From contig DJYK01000003.1 of NCBI GenBank assembly GCA_002450095.1, forward strand, positions 62,001 to 126,000: a stretch of DNA of 64,000 bases, written 5' to 3'. A program made the position numbers and the translations under genes. Each line of letters begins with the position of its first letter. Position 1 is the stretch's first letter. Shown piece by piece: positions 53,004-62,105 of the stretch. This stretch comes from Mageeibacillus sp. UBA6980. Lineage in GTDB: Bacteria > Bacillota > Clostridia > Saccharofermentanales > Saccharofermentanaceae. The notes beneath the pieces were generated by a model, which did no database searches, was not told the DNA's origin, and saw only the letters and a program-made list of their open reading frames with translations.

Positions 53004-54401
53004 TCAGTGGATTATTCCCAGGGACATAAGGAGCAATACGAGTAGGAATGCCGGAGCAACGAACTTGATCATCACTACATAGAGGTGTTTTCTTCCGAAC
53101 TTCTCATTATTCTTCGTAGCTTCATCGATAACGCTCTTAGGCTTCAATACCCAGCCGATCAGGATACAGGTGGAGATACTTACTATAGGCATCATGATGT
53201 TGTTGCTTACGTAATCGAAGATATCCAGGAGCTGACCTGTGGTACCGTTCGGGAGAGGATATTCGAAATAGAATATATTGTAACCGAAGCAGACAGCGAG
53301 TCCGATTATGAGAGCAAATCCGGTCTCTATCGTCGTTGCCTTCTGCCTCGAGATCCCGAATCCGTCCATGAAGCTCGACACTACGGCCTCGAGTATTGAC
53401 ACCGCACTTGTAAGTGCGGCAAAAAGCACCATCGCGAAGAACACGGTTCCGACGACATTGCCTATGGGTCCCATCTGCGCGAAAACCTTCGGAAGCGATA
53501 TGAACATCAACGACGGACCCGCTTCACTCAATCCGTCTTTACCCATAAAGACGTAAACTGCGGGAATGATCATTACGCCCGCGAGGAACGCGACGAAAGT
53601 ATCAAAAAACTCGATCTGATTTATGGACTTAACAAGATTGGCATTGTCAGGAACATAAGAACCGTATGCGATCATTATTCCCATCGCGACAGACAGGCTG
53701 AAGAACAGCTGTCCCAGTGCATCCATAACTATATAGAAAAAGCTTTTGACAGTGATACCTTCAAGGTTCGGGATCAGATATACCTTAAGCCCGTCAAGGC
53801 CTGTAGCGGTGTCCGACTTTATCGTTAATGAATAGATCGATATGGCAATGATAAGAAGGAACAATATCGGCATCAGTATTTTGGAAGATCTCTCGATACC
53901 CGCGCTGACACCTTTAAAGATAATGATGGCGCATGAAGCGAGGAACAAGATCATGTATATCGTCGGCTCGTATTGTCCGGAAATAAATGAGGAGAAATAA
54001 CCATCCTCGGCAGCCTCAGCGCCGTGACCGGTAATAAAAGCGACAAAATACTTGATTACCCATCCGCCGATAGCGCAGTAGTAAGGAAGGATAAGAAAGG
54101 GGACCGCACAGGAGAAGAACCCGATCCATCTCCACCTCTCATGAAGATACTTGTAAGCGGTAAGCGGGCTCTGCTTGGTCTTACGCCCTATCGCGACCTC
54201 AGTCATCAACAGCGCGAAACCGAATGTCAGCGCGAGAATGATATATATGACAAGGAAGAGTCCTCCGCCGTCTCTGGCGGCAAGATACGGGAATCTCCAG
54301 ATATTACCGAGTCCGACTGCACTTCCTGCAGCCGCGAGTACAAAACCTATGGAACCTTTAAAGGAACCTCTCTCTTTTTTTTCCACTTTTATTTCCCCCA
54401 T
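53004..54401 (-). CDS. Sodium:neurotransmitter symporter family (SNF) transporter
   Basis: The family hallmark is FVLAAAGSAVGLGNIWRFPYLAARDGGG in helix 1, which forms the sodium and substrate site. About twelve membrane helices fill 465 residues. Bacterial members, such as LeuT and TnaT, import amino acids with sodium. The substrate is not determined. No Shine-Dalgarno is evident; TACAAT 16 bases before the ATG could be the -10 of a very short leader. Confidence 0.92.
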   Translation of the reverse strand: MGEIKVEKKERGSFKGSIGFVLAAAGSAVGLGNIWRFPYLAARDGGGLFLVIYIILALTFGFALLMTEVAIGRKTKQSPLTAYKYLHERWRWIGFFSCAVPFLILPYYCAIGGWVIKYFVAFITGHGAEAAEDGYFSSFISGQYEPTIYMILFLASCAIIIFKGVSAGIERSSKILMPILFLLIIAISIYSLTIKSDTATGLDGLKVYLIPNLEGITVKSFFYIVMDALGQLFFSLSVAMGIMIAYGSYVPDNANLVKSINQIEFFDTFVAFLAGVMIIPAVYVFMGKDGLSEAGPSLMFISLPKVFAQMGPIGNVVGTVFFAMVLFAALTSAVSILEAVVSSFMDGFGISRQKATTIETGFALIIGLAVCFGYNIFYFEYPLPNGTTGQLLDIFDYVSNNIMMPIVSISTCILIGWVLKPKSVIDEATKNNEKFGRKHLYVVMIKFVAPAFLLVLLLMSLGIIH

Positions 54402-54486
54402 TTATACAACGCTGTTAATTGTACCACGTTATTGATACCATATTAATTAAATATATTTAACAAACATCGGTTCAAGGGGATTTGTA

Positions 54487-55038
54487 ATGAAAAAAGAGCT
54501 TTCCGACAGACAGCGCACTGCTGTAACAGTATTCTTTCTTTTTGTTTTGGGGGCGATCATAGGCTGGATATACGAGATGCTGTTCTATAGGATCGACGCC
54601 GGACAATTCATAAGAAGAGGCCAGGGCGGTCCGTGGCTTCCGATATACGGATTCGGCGCTTTGGGACTCACGATCCTGTGTTATAAGAGGAAGTTACATC
54701 CGCTCGTTGTGTTCACGGCCACAGTTATCGGATCGGGAATTATAGAGTTTACCACGGGATGGGTATTATTCCATTTCTTTAACGGTCTGAGACTTTGGGA
54801 CTATAACACCGAGATATGGAATTGGGGAAATATCGGCGGATACGTCTGCTTCAGGTCAGTCCTTGTATTCGGTATCATGGGAGTGCTCTATGTTAAATGG
54901 GCGATCCCCGGGCTTTTCAAATGGACTTCAAAGATGTCTTCGAAGAAGCTTCTTCTGATCTTCATCCCCGTCGCGGTGATCTTCGCGGGGGACATACTAA
55001 TCTCCTATATTATCCGCCCGCTGATGTCAGTTACCTGA
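54487..55038 (+). CDS. Putative ABC-transporter permease-like membrane protein (CmpB family)
   Basis: The 183-residue protein has five membrane helices and the family pattern GAIIGWIYEMLFYRI and GPWLPIYGFGALG near the start. The Pfam name of this family implies an ABC permease, but no ATPase is nearby and the function is unproven. AAGGGG lies 8 bases before the ATG. The end overlaps the convergent Na/Pi gene by 12 bases. Confidence 0.75.
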   Translation: MKKELSDRQRTAVTVFFLFVLGAIIGWIYEMLFYRIDAGQFIRRGQGGPWLPIYGFGALGLTILCYKRKLHPLVVFTATVIGSGIIEFTTGWVLFHFFNGLRLWDYNTEIWNWGNIGGYVCFRSVLVFGIMGVLYVKWAIPGLFKWTSKMSSKKLLLIFIPVAVIFAGDILISYIIRPLMSVT

Positions 55039-56787
55039 AGCCTCGGAAAAATACTTCTTGAGGTATTTATGATATAACGCTTCGCTCTCAGCGGTCTTTC
55101 GCTGTTTGAAATCATGGACGTAAGATTCATTGCCGGAGGACCGGAATCGGTACACGATGGCTGCGATGTTAAGGCTGTGATCCGCTATCCTTCCGCAGCT
55201 GTAGAGGATGTCGTTAAACACAAAGCCGTGCCCGGGCTCGCATATTCCCTGCGAGAGCCTCTCAACGTGGTTAGCCTTATACGCGTCACACATCTCGCTT
55301 ATTACTATTCGCAAGGGGCCGATCTCCTTGGCAAGATCGGTATCATCATTGAGATAACAGTCTATTGTCTTGGTATAGACATCTTTAACTGCGGCTACAA
55401 GTCTCCCGACTTCCGTGGTCGCATCAGGAGAGAACACTATCTTCTTACGCATTATCTCTTCAGATGAATTGGCCATATATGAGGCATGGTCTGCGATCCT
55501 CTCGAACTCACCTACGGCCTGCATCATCTTCGAGGCCCTGTTCTTATCCTCGACGGAAAGGTGGTGCGTGGTCGTGAGCTTCATCAGGAACGAACCGATA
55601 ACGTCCTCGTAATTGTCGACCTTATCCTCGTTCTTCTTTATGAAATCGTAGTCATTATCGTTGTAACCGTAGATGAGCATATCGGTTGATTTATCAAGGC
55701 CGCTCCGAGCCTTGTTTACCATCTTGACCATAGAGTTCGTACACTCTGAGACCGCGATCGGCGGCGAGGTCATGAGACGATCGTCGAGCTTGAACTCCTG
55801 CTCTTCATCGGATTCCTTGACTATAAACCTCGCGAGCTTTACAAGCTGGTCTCTGAACGGCATCAGGATCAATGTATTTCCGATATTGAAGACCGAATGG
55901 AATGCGGCTATGCCGACGATTCCTATGGTCTTGTCCATAAACGCAAGATCGAGAACGGCATCAAACAGGTAGAATACTATGAGCCAGAACACCGTTCCGA
56001 TCACCTTTATAGCCACGTGAATAACCGTAACCCTCTTGGCATCGCGGTTGACTCCGATCGAGGATAGAACGGCGGTCGCGCACGTACCGATATTGGCACC
56101 CATGATGATCGGGATCGCCATGCCGTAAGTAAGGCTGCCGGTAAGCGATAACGACTGTAAAATACCGATGGAAGCAGCCGAGCTTTGAATGATACCGGTA
56201 ACGACAGTTCCTGCCAGTACGCCGAGAACGGGATTCTCCAAAGCAGTAAGTATGCTGACGAATCCCGCGGAATCCCTCAAAGGTGCCATCGAAGAGCTCA
56301 TCATGGTCATTCCATGCATAAGTATGCCGAAGCCGACAAGCATCATTCCGATGTCCTTGCGCCTCTGCTTCTTCGAGCCCATTATGAGGATGATTCCTAT
56401 AAGCGCGAAGATCAGCGAGAAGCACTTGGGCTCCAGAAGCTTAAGCAGGATACTTCCCTCGCTGTTGATTCCCGATAACGAGAGGATCCATGCGGTAAGT
56501 GTGGTTCCTATATCGGATCCGAATATAACGCCGACCGTCTGCGACAGTTCCATAATGCCGGAGTTTACGAATCCTACGAGCATTACCGTCATCGCAGACG
56601 ATGATTGAATTGCAATAGTGATCAGAATACCTATAAGAAGGCCCTTATATGAATGATCTGTAGCCTTCTTTAAAAGCTTCTCGAGCTTTCCTCCGGCAGT
56701 CTTCTTCAATGATTCGGAGAGCAGATGCATTCCGTAAAGGAAGAATGCCAACCCTCCGAACAGCGTTATAAACGAGAATATATCCAT
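55027..56787 (-). CDS. Na/Pi-cotransporter family protein with PhoU-like domain
   Basis: The membrane part holds two inverted PNaS repeats with the QSSSAMTVMLVGFVNSG and QSSAASIGILQSLSLTG motifs. The C-terminal 200 residues are helical and PhoU-like. Members import phosphate with sodium or regulate phosphate flow; the usual total of about 540-590 residues fits 586. Translation has no strong site, as AAGG is about 15 bases upstream. It follows the desulfoferrodoxin gene by 25 bases on the same strand. Confidence 0.92.
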   Translation of the reverse strand: MDIFSFITLFGGLAFFLYGMHLLSESLKKTAGGKLEKLLKKATDHSYKGLLIGILITIAIQSSSAMTVMLVGFVNSGIMELSQTVGVIFGSDIGTTLTAWILSLSGINSEGSILLKLLEPKCFSLIFALIGIILIMGSKKQRRKDIGMMLVGFGILMHGMTMMSSSMAPLRDSAGFVSILTALENPVLGVLAGTVVTGIIQSSAASIGILQSLSLTGSLTYGMAIPIIMGANIGTCATAVLSSIGVNRDAKRVTVIHVAIKVIGTVFWLIVFYLFDAVLDLAFMDKTIGIVGIAAFHSVFNIGNTLILMPFRDQLVKLARFIVKESDEEQEFKLDDRLMTSPPIAVSECTNSMVKMVNKARSGLDKSTDMLIYGYNDNDYDFIKKNEDKVDNYEDVIGSFLMKLTTTHHLSVEDKNRASKMMQAVGEFERIADHASYMANSSEEIMRKKIVFSPDATTEVGRLVAAVKDVYTKTIDCYLNDDTDLAKEIGPLRIVISEMCDAYKANHVERLSQGICEPGHGFVFNDILYSCGRIADHSLNIAAIVYRFRSSGNESYVHDFKQRKTAESEALYHKYLKKYFSEASGN

Positions 56788-56812
56788 CTGTATCTATATT
56801 TACCTTAAGTTA

Positions 56813-57187
56813 TCAATCTGCCCAGAGGCTGTGAAGGTTGCAGTATGCGTAAGCCTTCTTTACTTCTGCGCCCGACAGTACCGAGAATACCGCCTTAGGC
56901 TCATCACCGGGGTTCAGGTGGGCGATCTGAACGCCTGCTGTCGTATCAAGGATCACGAACTGGATATAGTGTTCTGCCGTCATCGGATGAGCCACGGAAC
57001 CGACTGATACGCTGACGATATCACCCTCGCGTGATACTACCGGAACATGCTTCTCCACTGCGGCGTCTACGGAAGAAGGTATTATCTCAGCCATTTCTTC
57101 GCCGCAACATATCATGGATACGCCGGAGTCTATGACCTTGATCGCGATATTTCCGCAGTGCTTACAACGATATAATCTGATTTCCAT
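56813..57187 (-). CDS. Desulfoferrodoxin (superoxide reductase)
   Basis: The N-terminal desulforedoxin-type iron site has Cys8, Cys11, Cys27 and Cys28. The superoxide reductase centre shows EKHVPV, HPMTAEHYI and CNLHSLW, giving four His and one Cys. The enzyme reduces superoxide to peroxide and fits an anaerobe exposed to oxygen. AAGGAG lies 9 bases before the ATG. Its own promoter lies upstream. Confidence 0.95.
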   Translation of the reverse strand: MEIRLYRCKHCGNIAIKVIDSGVSMICCGEEMAEIIPSSVDAAVEKHVPVVSREGDIVSVSVGSVAHPMTAEHYIQFVILDTTAGVQIAHLNPGDEPKAVFSVLSGAEVKKAYAYCNLHSLWAD

Positions 57188-57222
57188 AGGTTCGTTCTCC
57201 TTCTATACAAGAATATGCTCTC

Positions 57223-57228
57223 ATTTTA
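57223..57228 (-). promoter_or_regulatory. Extended -10 promoter of desulfoferrodoxin
   Basis: TAAAAT (57228-57223, minus strand) is preceded by TGC, giving an extended -10. The predicted start is about 57216, with a 28-base leader. The -35 is weak. Confidence 0.5.
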
Positions 57229-57288
57229 GCATATCCTGTCCGATCCTTCAGTATCATCTTTCTCAAGAGAACGTGACAATCTGTCCTG

Positions 57289-58689
57289 CTATTTCCAGAC
57301 ATCCGTATCCTTTAACCCTATATCGGATTCATGAAATACGGGATCTTTGCCCTCGGCTCTCTGCTTCTCATAATCCTGAAGCGCGGCAATGGCGATCTTG
57401 GAAAGTAAGAATATCGCTATTACGTTGACAACTGCTTCAAGCCCCATTGTTATATCGGCAAGACTCCAGGCAAAATCCATACTCAACATGGTCCCGAGCA
57501 CGACCATAAGTGCCGAGATTATCCTGAAGACCGTCAGAACCGCTTTATTCTTGGTTATAAACAGCACGTTGGCTTCGGCATAGAAGTAATTACCGACTAT
57601 GGACGTAAACGCGAACAGGCATACTGCGATGGTAATGATGTGGATCGCCCACGGTCCGAACTGTGCGGAAAGGCTGTGCTGGACCAGCGGTATTCCGTTA
57701 AGGGTATCGTCAGTCTTATAGACTCCGGTGAGGAGCAGGATGAAGACCGTGGCCGTACATATCATCAACGTATCGATATAGACCGATATGATCTGTGCGA
57801 GCCCCTGCTTGGCAGGGTGGGTTACCTCAGCGGAAGCCGATGCGTTAGGAGCGGATCCCATTCCGGCTTCATTGGAATAAAGCCCTCGTTTGATGCCGAG
57901 CACCATGCACGATCCGGTAAACCCTCCGAATATCGCCTTGAAGTCAAAGGCCGATCTGAATATGGAAACAAATACTTCGGGGATCTGCTTTACATTCATG
58001 ATTATCACAAGAAGCCCCATCACGATATAAAGTCCTGACATCAGAGGTACAAGGAACGAAGAGAGCCAGCCGATCTTATCAGACCCGGCAAAAAAGAGAT
58101 AACCGGAGACTGCACCGAGCACTATCCCTATGATCAGCGGTACGTTTGTGTTATACAGGTCGTCAACATAGTACTCCATCGTGGAAACGATGTTATAGGC
58201 CTGAAGTCCGTTAAACCCGAATGCGAATGTGACTATCAGCGATACCGAGAATACGATGCCGAGCCATTTGGAGTGGAGCGCTCTCTCGATATAATATGCC
58301 GGTCCTCCCTTAAACGATCCGTCCGGCTCGCGCACTTTATAGATCTGCGCCAATGTACTTTCGACGAATGCAGATGAAGCACCTATTATCGCCATTATCC
58401 ACATCCAGAATGCGGCGCCGGGCCCGCCCAAAGCTATAGCGGTGGCAACGCCTGCCATGTTTCCCGTTCCGACACGGGAGGCAGTCGCTATCATGAGAGC
58501 CTGAAACGAAGACATTCCTTTATCGGAAGACTTCTTCTCCATCATGCACTTAAAGCAGTCCTTGATCAGCCTGACCTGCACAAATCGCGTCTTTACGGTG
58601 AAATATATGCCGACGCCCGCCAACATATAGATCAGGCACCATGTGTACAAAATATCATCTGCACGCGTGAGTATATCAACAATATCCAT
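57289..58689 (-). CDS. Alanine/glycine:cation symporter (AGCS family)
   Basis: The protein has about eleven membrane helices. The family signature GTGNMAGVATAIALGGPGA and GGPAYYIERAL are present, as is the NEAGMGSAPNASASA motif. It should import alanine or glycine with sodium or protons. ATG 58689 is chosen over an upstream TTG, with GGAG 9 bases upstream. It follows the small membrane protein gene by 19 bases. Confidence 0.93.
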   Translation of the reverse strand: MDIVDILTRADDILYTWCLIYMLAGVGIYFTVKTRFVQVRLIKDCFKCMMEKKSSDKGMSSFQALMIATASRVGTGNMAGVATAIALGGPGAAFWMWIMAIIGASSAFVESTLAQIYKVREPDGSFKGGPAYYIERALHSKWLGIVFSVSLIVTFAFGFNGLQAYNIVSTMEYYVDDLYNTNVPLIIGIVLGAVSGYLFFAGSDKIGWLSSFLVPLMSGLYIVMGLLVIIMNVKQIPEVFVSIFRSAFDFKAIFGGFTGSCMVLGIKRGLYSNEAGMGSAPNASASAEVTHPAKQGLAQIISVYIDTLMICTATVFILLLTGVYKTDDTLNGIPLVQHSLSAQFGPWAIHIITIAVCLFAFTSIVGNYFYAEANVLFITKNKAVLTVFRIISALMVVLGTMLSMDFAWSLADITMGLEAVVNVIAIFLLSKIAIAALQDYEKQRAEGKDPVFHESDIGLKDTDVWK

Positions 58690-58708
58690 ATTACTTCTCC
58701 GGCTTATA

Positions 58709-59287
58709 TTAATTCTCCGGCTTAACCTCTTTCCATTTTGCATACTTTGAAGCGGCGCTCTTACATTCCTCTATCGTATTATACGACCCGCTCTTTACGA
58801 CTCGCGACGCCATATCCAGAGAATAGAGGATATAGATTCCGGAAGACTTGGCGATAACATATCTTACGACGGGCAGGATCATATACCCTCCGTTCGGAAG
58901 GTCATCCCCTTTTATCTGCTCATAGCGGTTTTTATACGAGGTGAACATAACGGGTTCTCCCTCAAGATCATCAGGCGGGGCCCAGTTTATATAATCGGCG
59001 GTCAACAACAGGATCTGCGGCACTATCTGAACTGATATGTATATAAGCTCGACTGCACCCGCCAAAGCGAGTATCTTCCACGGCGTAAGAAGAAATCCTA
59101 TCGTCATCAGGATGCCGCCGACACCCGGGATACCGGATACAAAATGTCCCTCTTTCTTAGAAGCCGCAGGTGCCAGAATGTAAGTCATTACAATAGCAAG
59201 CAATCCGAGAGCTGCTGTCACAAGTCCTAATGCCGTCACTTCCTCAAATACCTGAATACCATTCAAATCTGCTTTATTGCTATACAT
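58709..59287 (-). CDS. Hypothetical membrane protein, 192 residues
   Basis: Three hydrophobic segments lie in the first 110 residues (ALGLVTAALGLLAIVMTYIL; an IPGVGGILMTIGFLL hairpin; and a segment near WKILALAGAVELIYI). A soluble, Lys-rich C-terminal part of about 90 residues follows. I do not recognise the family. ATG 59287 fits a TATGAT box only 9 bases upstream, whereas longer starts would precede the predicted transcription start. It lies just before the AGCS gene and is probably co-transcribed. Confidence 0.65.
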   Translation of the reverse strand: MYSNKADLNGIQVFEEVTALGLVTAALGLLAIVMTYILAPAASKKEGHFVSGIPGVGGILMTIGFLLTPWKILALAGAVELIYISVQIVPQILLLTADYINWAPPDDLEGEPVMFTSYKNRYEQIKGDDLPNGGYMILPVVRYVIAKSSGIYILYSLDMASRVVKSGSYNTIEECKSAASKYAKWKEVKPEN

Positions 59288-59296
59288 ATCCATAGT

Positions 59297-59302
59297 ATCA
59301 TA
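59297..59302 (-). promoter_or_regulatory. -10 box of the hypothetical membrane gene
   Basis: TATGAT (59302-59297, minus strand) puts the transcription start near 59290, 3 bases before ATG 59287. The -35 is weak. Confidence 0.4.
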
Positions 59303-59334
59303 AAGACACAACGGATCAGTAAAGGAGAATGCTT

Positions 59335-59757
59335 ATGGAAAACAGAAAATTTCTCATCATAACCGGCATATTGGCTATAATCATCCCGATTCTGTTCTTC
59401 GCCATCCCATTCGGGACCGATCCTTTACAGATCATAAACCTCGCGATATTCATATTTGGTCTTATCGCCGTTCCCGCGGTCACATTCATAAAAAAGAGCG
59501 ATAAGCTTTTCATGGTATGTGCACTAATCTACATCGCCATTCTTGTTGCATTCACAACGATAGTTGAACATAAGATCTCGGATAACACTTTCGTGGCGAT
59601 CGGATTCCTGCCCGGCCTCATCATCAGCCTCACGGGCCTTATCAGGACCCGCCAAACAAATAAATCCAAGGCAAGCTACATCATCAACGGAATCGCTCTT
59701 CTGATCGCGATAGCAGGCATAGTCCTCCCCTTCTTCACCGGGTGGACGGTAAGGTGA
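59335..59757 (+). CDS. Hypothetical four-helix membrane protein
   Basis: Nearly all of the 140 residues lie in four to five membrane helices, with short Lys/Arg-rich loops (RTRQTNKSKAS). It is probably a small integral membrane protein with no catalytic motif. AAAGGAG is 7 bases before ATG 59335, which is preferred over ATG 59329. The gene is divergent from the gene at 58709-59287. Function unknown. Confidence 0.6.
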   Translation: MENRKFLIITGILAIIIPILFFAIPFGTDPLQIINLAIFIFGLIAVPAVTFIKKSDKLFMVCALIYIAILVAFTTIVEHKISDNTFVAIGFLPGLIISLTGLIRTRQTNKSKASYIINGIALLIAIAGIVLPFFTGWTVR

Positions 59758-59762
59758 CAGGA

Positions 59763-59969
59763 TTATAAATAATCCCAAATATTAAATGAATCAGTGTGAT
59801 ATGAATCTACTTCGTCCATGCTGTTGATAACGGCATAATCAACCGAGCCGGTTTCTACATCAATATAATACATTATGTACCCGCCCACATAGGGAACAAA
59901 CTGAAATGTGCTGATATTATTATCTGTGCCAAGGTAGAACCAACCCCAGTTTGTGCCCCAATTCAGATT
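59763..59969 (-). pseudogene. Out-of-frame C-terminal continuation of the DUF4214 gene
   Basis: An open frame of 68 codons on the minus strand, with no start of its own, encodes WGWFYLGTDNN, then YIDVETGSVDYAVINSMDEV and a natural TAA. Its composition is coding-like. It overlaps the end of the DUF4214 frame by about 50 bases, with one frame of shift. I read it as the lost tail of that protein after an indel, or a programmed shift. Confidence 0.5.
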
Positions 59970-60483
59970 CTAATAAAGTATCTACGACCGTATTTCTTGA
60001 CATTCCATTATTTAATTCATTAACCCAGTTATCATAACCGGCTGCATCAGGATCTCTTCCAAACATACAATGGTAAAGGCTTGCTATGTATTCTTCATTA
60101 TTAACAGACGGATTCGTGAGTTCATCACTTAAAAAGAAGGTCCTGACAACATCGTCTCCTGTCTCTCCATTCTCAATATCAGACATCCATTGTTCCATTT
60201 CATCGTCTGTTGGTGCCCTTTGCAAACCATATTGATAGAAACGGTTGATAAATCTCCTTGTCTGTTCTGTTGTATCTGACGCTTCACCGGTTGTGACTTG
60301 TGGAGTAATATCCGAAGCATCAGTTCTGTATCGAAATATATTGTACGGTTTAATAATGAATATACAGAGTAAAACTACAACCAAAAGCGTACACACAGTA
60401 TAAGCTGTGATGCGCAAGATTACACTCTTATCAGCATATCTTTTCCTCTGTATTTTGTGATTATACCATTTTAAAACAACCAC
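59920..60483 (-). CDS. DUF4214-domain protein with N-terminal membrane anchor, probably frame-disrupted
   Basis: A Lys/Arg-rich start leads into one membrane helix (ITAYTVCTLLVVVLLCIFII), then two DUF4214-like units: RFYQYGLQRAPTDDEMEQWM and LYHCMFGRDPDAAGYDNWVNEL. The C-terminus ends abruptly at LPWHR while a coding-like frame continues to 59763. At the other end TATAAT (60465-60460) and an AGAGG site point to ATG 60437, which is out of this frame; an in-frame TTG at 60417 is another option. The gene may be decaying. DUF4214 proteins are extracellular and possibly bind cell-wall material. Confidence 0.55.
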   Translation of the reverse strand: MVVLKWYNHKIQRKRYADKSVILRITAYTVCTLLVVVLLCIFIIKPYNIFRYRTDASDITPQVTTGEASDTTEQTRRFINRFYQYGLQRAPTDDEMEQWMSDIENGETGDDVVRTFFLSDELTNPSVNNEEYIASLYHCMFGRDPDAAGYDNWVNELNNGMSRNTVVDTLLESELGHKLGLVLPWHR

Positions 60484-60496
60484 ATATCATATAAAC

Positions 60497-60525
60497 TTTA
60501 CAAATCACAAATGACGTAGTATAAA
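60497..60525 (+). promoter_or_regulatory. Sortase gene promoter
   Basis: TTTACA (60497-60502), a 17-base spacer and TATAAA (60520-60525) predict a start near 60532. It is divergent from the DUF4214 promoter. Confidence 0.6.
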
Positions 60526-60552
60526 TATAAACGATTGGGGGCTTTGATTTTT

Positions 60553-61380
60553 ATGAAGAGTGATTCTTCCGTTGATAAAAAATCAAAGAATAAATTGCTT
60601 ATTATAGTGTTATCTTCTGTAGGACTCCTGCTTTTAGGCTTGACAGTTTATTTTACAGTACGTTTTTTTCTGGATTCTTATATACCCCAAAATGTTCAAA
60701 GTGAATTATATGGTCCCGGATCAGCAACGCTTCCTTCACAGGAAGAATCAGCGACAAGCGATATTGTATATAGTTCTGAAACCGAGGATTATGCTTCAAC
60801 CGTTGATTTTGATTCACTTCAAGCTATTAATCCTGATATATATGCATGGATTGAAATACCAGGTACAACAATATCGTATCCGGTAGTCCAGCATCCCAAC
60901 GATGATTCATATTATTTAAGAAGAAACTCTGATGGCAACTACTCTGCCGGAGGAGCCATTTTCTCGGAAGGCAGATATAATCCTAAAGACTTCTCTTCAC
61001 CTGTTACCATTCTGTATGGTCACCATACCAGTTCCGATAACATGTTAGGACCCCTTCAGTCTTATTTTTCCGATCCGGAGTTTTTATCACAGGATCCTAG
61101 TATCATCATATATACGCCGGATGAAGAATATGAATACAAGGTATTTGCTGCTGTCCCCTATGATAATTCACATATTCTTTACGCTTTTGATATGAATGAC
61201 AATGAAGTTTTCATGGACTTTTTTGATAGTATTATGAGTATAAGGGAACTGGGCATTTATCAGAATGAATCCTTTATACCAACAAATAATACGGACAGGG
61301 TACTGATATTATCAACCTGTCTTGACGGAAACTCACAACGTCGCTTCTTGGTTATGGGAACACTTGTTTCCGACCATTAA
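60553..61380 (+). CDS. Class B sortase
   Basis: One N-terminal membrane helix is followed by a sortase domain: YAWIEIPGTTISYPVVQ, the catalytic His in LYGHHT, Cys in LILSTCLDG and Arg in SQRRFLV. Sortases of this class link secreted proteins to peptidoglycan or pili. ATG 60553 is used; an in-frame TTG at 60535, 3 bases from the predicted transcription start, is also possible. The next gene encodes a matching substrate. Confidence 0.88.
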   Translation: MKSDSSVDKKSKNKLLIIVLSSVGLLLLGLTVYFTVRFFLDSYIPQNVQSELYGPGSATLPSQEESATSDIVYSSETEDYASTVDFDSLQAINPDIYAWIEIPGTTISYPVVQHPNDDSYYLRRNSDGNYSAGGAIFSEGRYNPKDFSSPVTILYGHHTSSDNMLGPLQSYFSDPEFLSQDPSIIIYTPDEEYEYKVFAAVPYDNSHILYAFDMNDNEVFMDFFDSIMSIRELGIYQNESFIPTNNTDRVLILSTCLDGNSQRRFLVMGTLVSDH

Positions 61381-61415
61381 AATATAGCGAAAAATACTAA
61401 GAAAGGAGATATCTG

Positions 61416-62039
61416 ATGAAGAAACTGATTTCAATTATTGCCGCTGCTGCTCTTGTATTTACAATGGCTCTTCCGGTAATGGCTGCAACAAGCCCTTCTG
61501 TTGAGAGTCCTTCTGCAGATTCATCTGCCAACTCATCTGCATCTGGATCAACAGCAAGTGGCAGTAATGTAAACATTACGGAAACAGCTGCAAATCTCTC
61601 AACTGCCGAAGAAGCTTCAGTTCATAATGCTGCTGCCGCAATTGCCGGTGACAACGCTTATGTTCTGTATTTTACTAACATTGAAGCTCCTGCCGGATAT
61701 TTCAGAAACAACAGAACTTTAAGAGTTGAGTTTTCGAGAGATTATGCACCTGATCTTCTTGGTATTCTGTATTGGAACAGTTCTACACAAAGCTGGGATG
61801 TCGCAGATTTTGCTGTCAATGGCAACATCATATCTGCCGTATTCCTTCACACATGTAATGTGGCTTTTGTAGTAAAAGCTCCAGCTGTTACTCAGACACA
61901 AGCAGATTCAACTGATGCTGTTTCTCCTCAAACAGGCATGTCATACACTACCTGGGCTGTTTTGGCACTGACAACAGCTGCCGGTTCATGTTTGTGTATT
62001 ACTGTAGCCAGAAAGCTTAAGAAACAACAGGAAGTCTAA
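61416..62039 (+). CDS. Secreted sortase substrate with SPQTG sorting signal
   Basis: A signal peptide of about 23 residues ends at VMAA, followed by a Ser/Ala-rich linker and a beta-rich domain. The sorting signal SPQTG stands 38 residues from the end, followed by a hydrophobic stretch and a positive tail (RKLKKQQEV). SPxTG motifs are known substrates of class B sortases in Clostridioides difficile. AAAGGAG lies 7 bases before the ATG. It follows the sortase gene by 35 bases, so enzyme and substrate are a unit. Confidence 0.85.
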   Translation: MKKLISIIAAAALVFTMALPVMAATSPSVESPSADSSANSSASGSTASGSNVNITETAANLSTAEEASVHNAAAAIAGDNAYVLYFTNIEAPAGYFRNNRTLRVEFSRDYAPDLLGILYWNSSTQSWDVADFAVNGNIISAVFLHTCNVAFVVKAPAVTQTQADSTDAVSPQTGMSYTTWAVLALTTAAGSCLCITVARKLKKQQEV

Positions 62040-62066
62040 TTCGTTCGACATAAACGCATATGACTT

Positions 62067-62095
62067 GCCCCCGCATTATGCTACGGGGGCTTTCC
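62067..62095 (+). terminator. Terminator after the sortase substrate gene
   Basis: GCCCCCG (62067-62073) pairs with CGGGGGC (62084-62090), followed by TTTCC. It also separates the convergent LCP gene. The T tract is short. Confidence 0.7.
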
Positions 62096-62105
62096 TATAC
62101 ATAGA

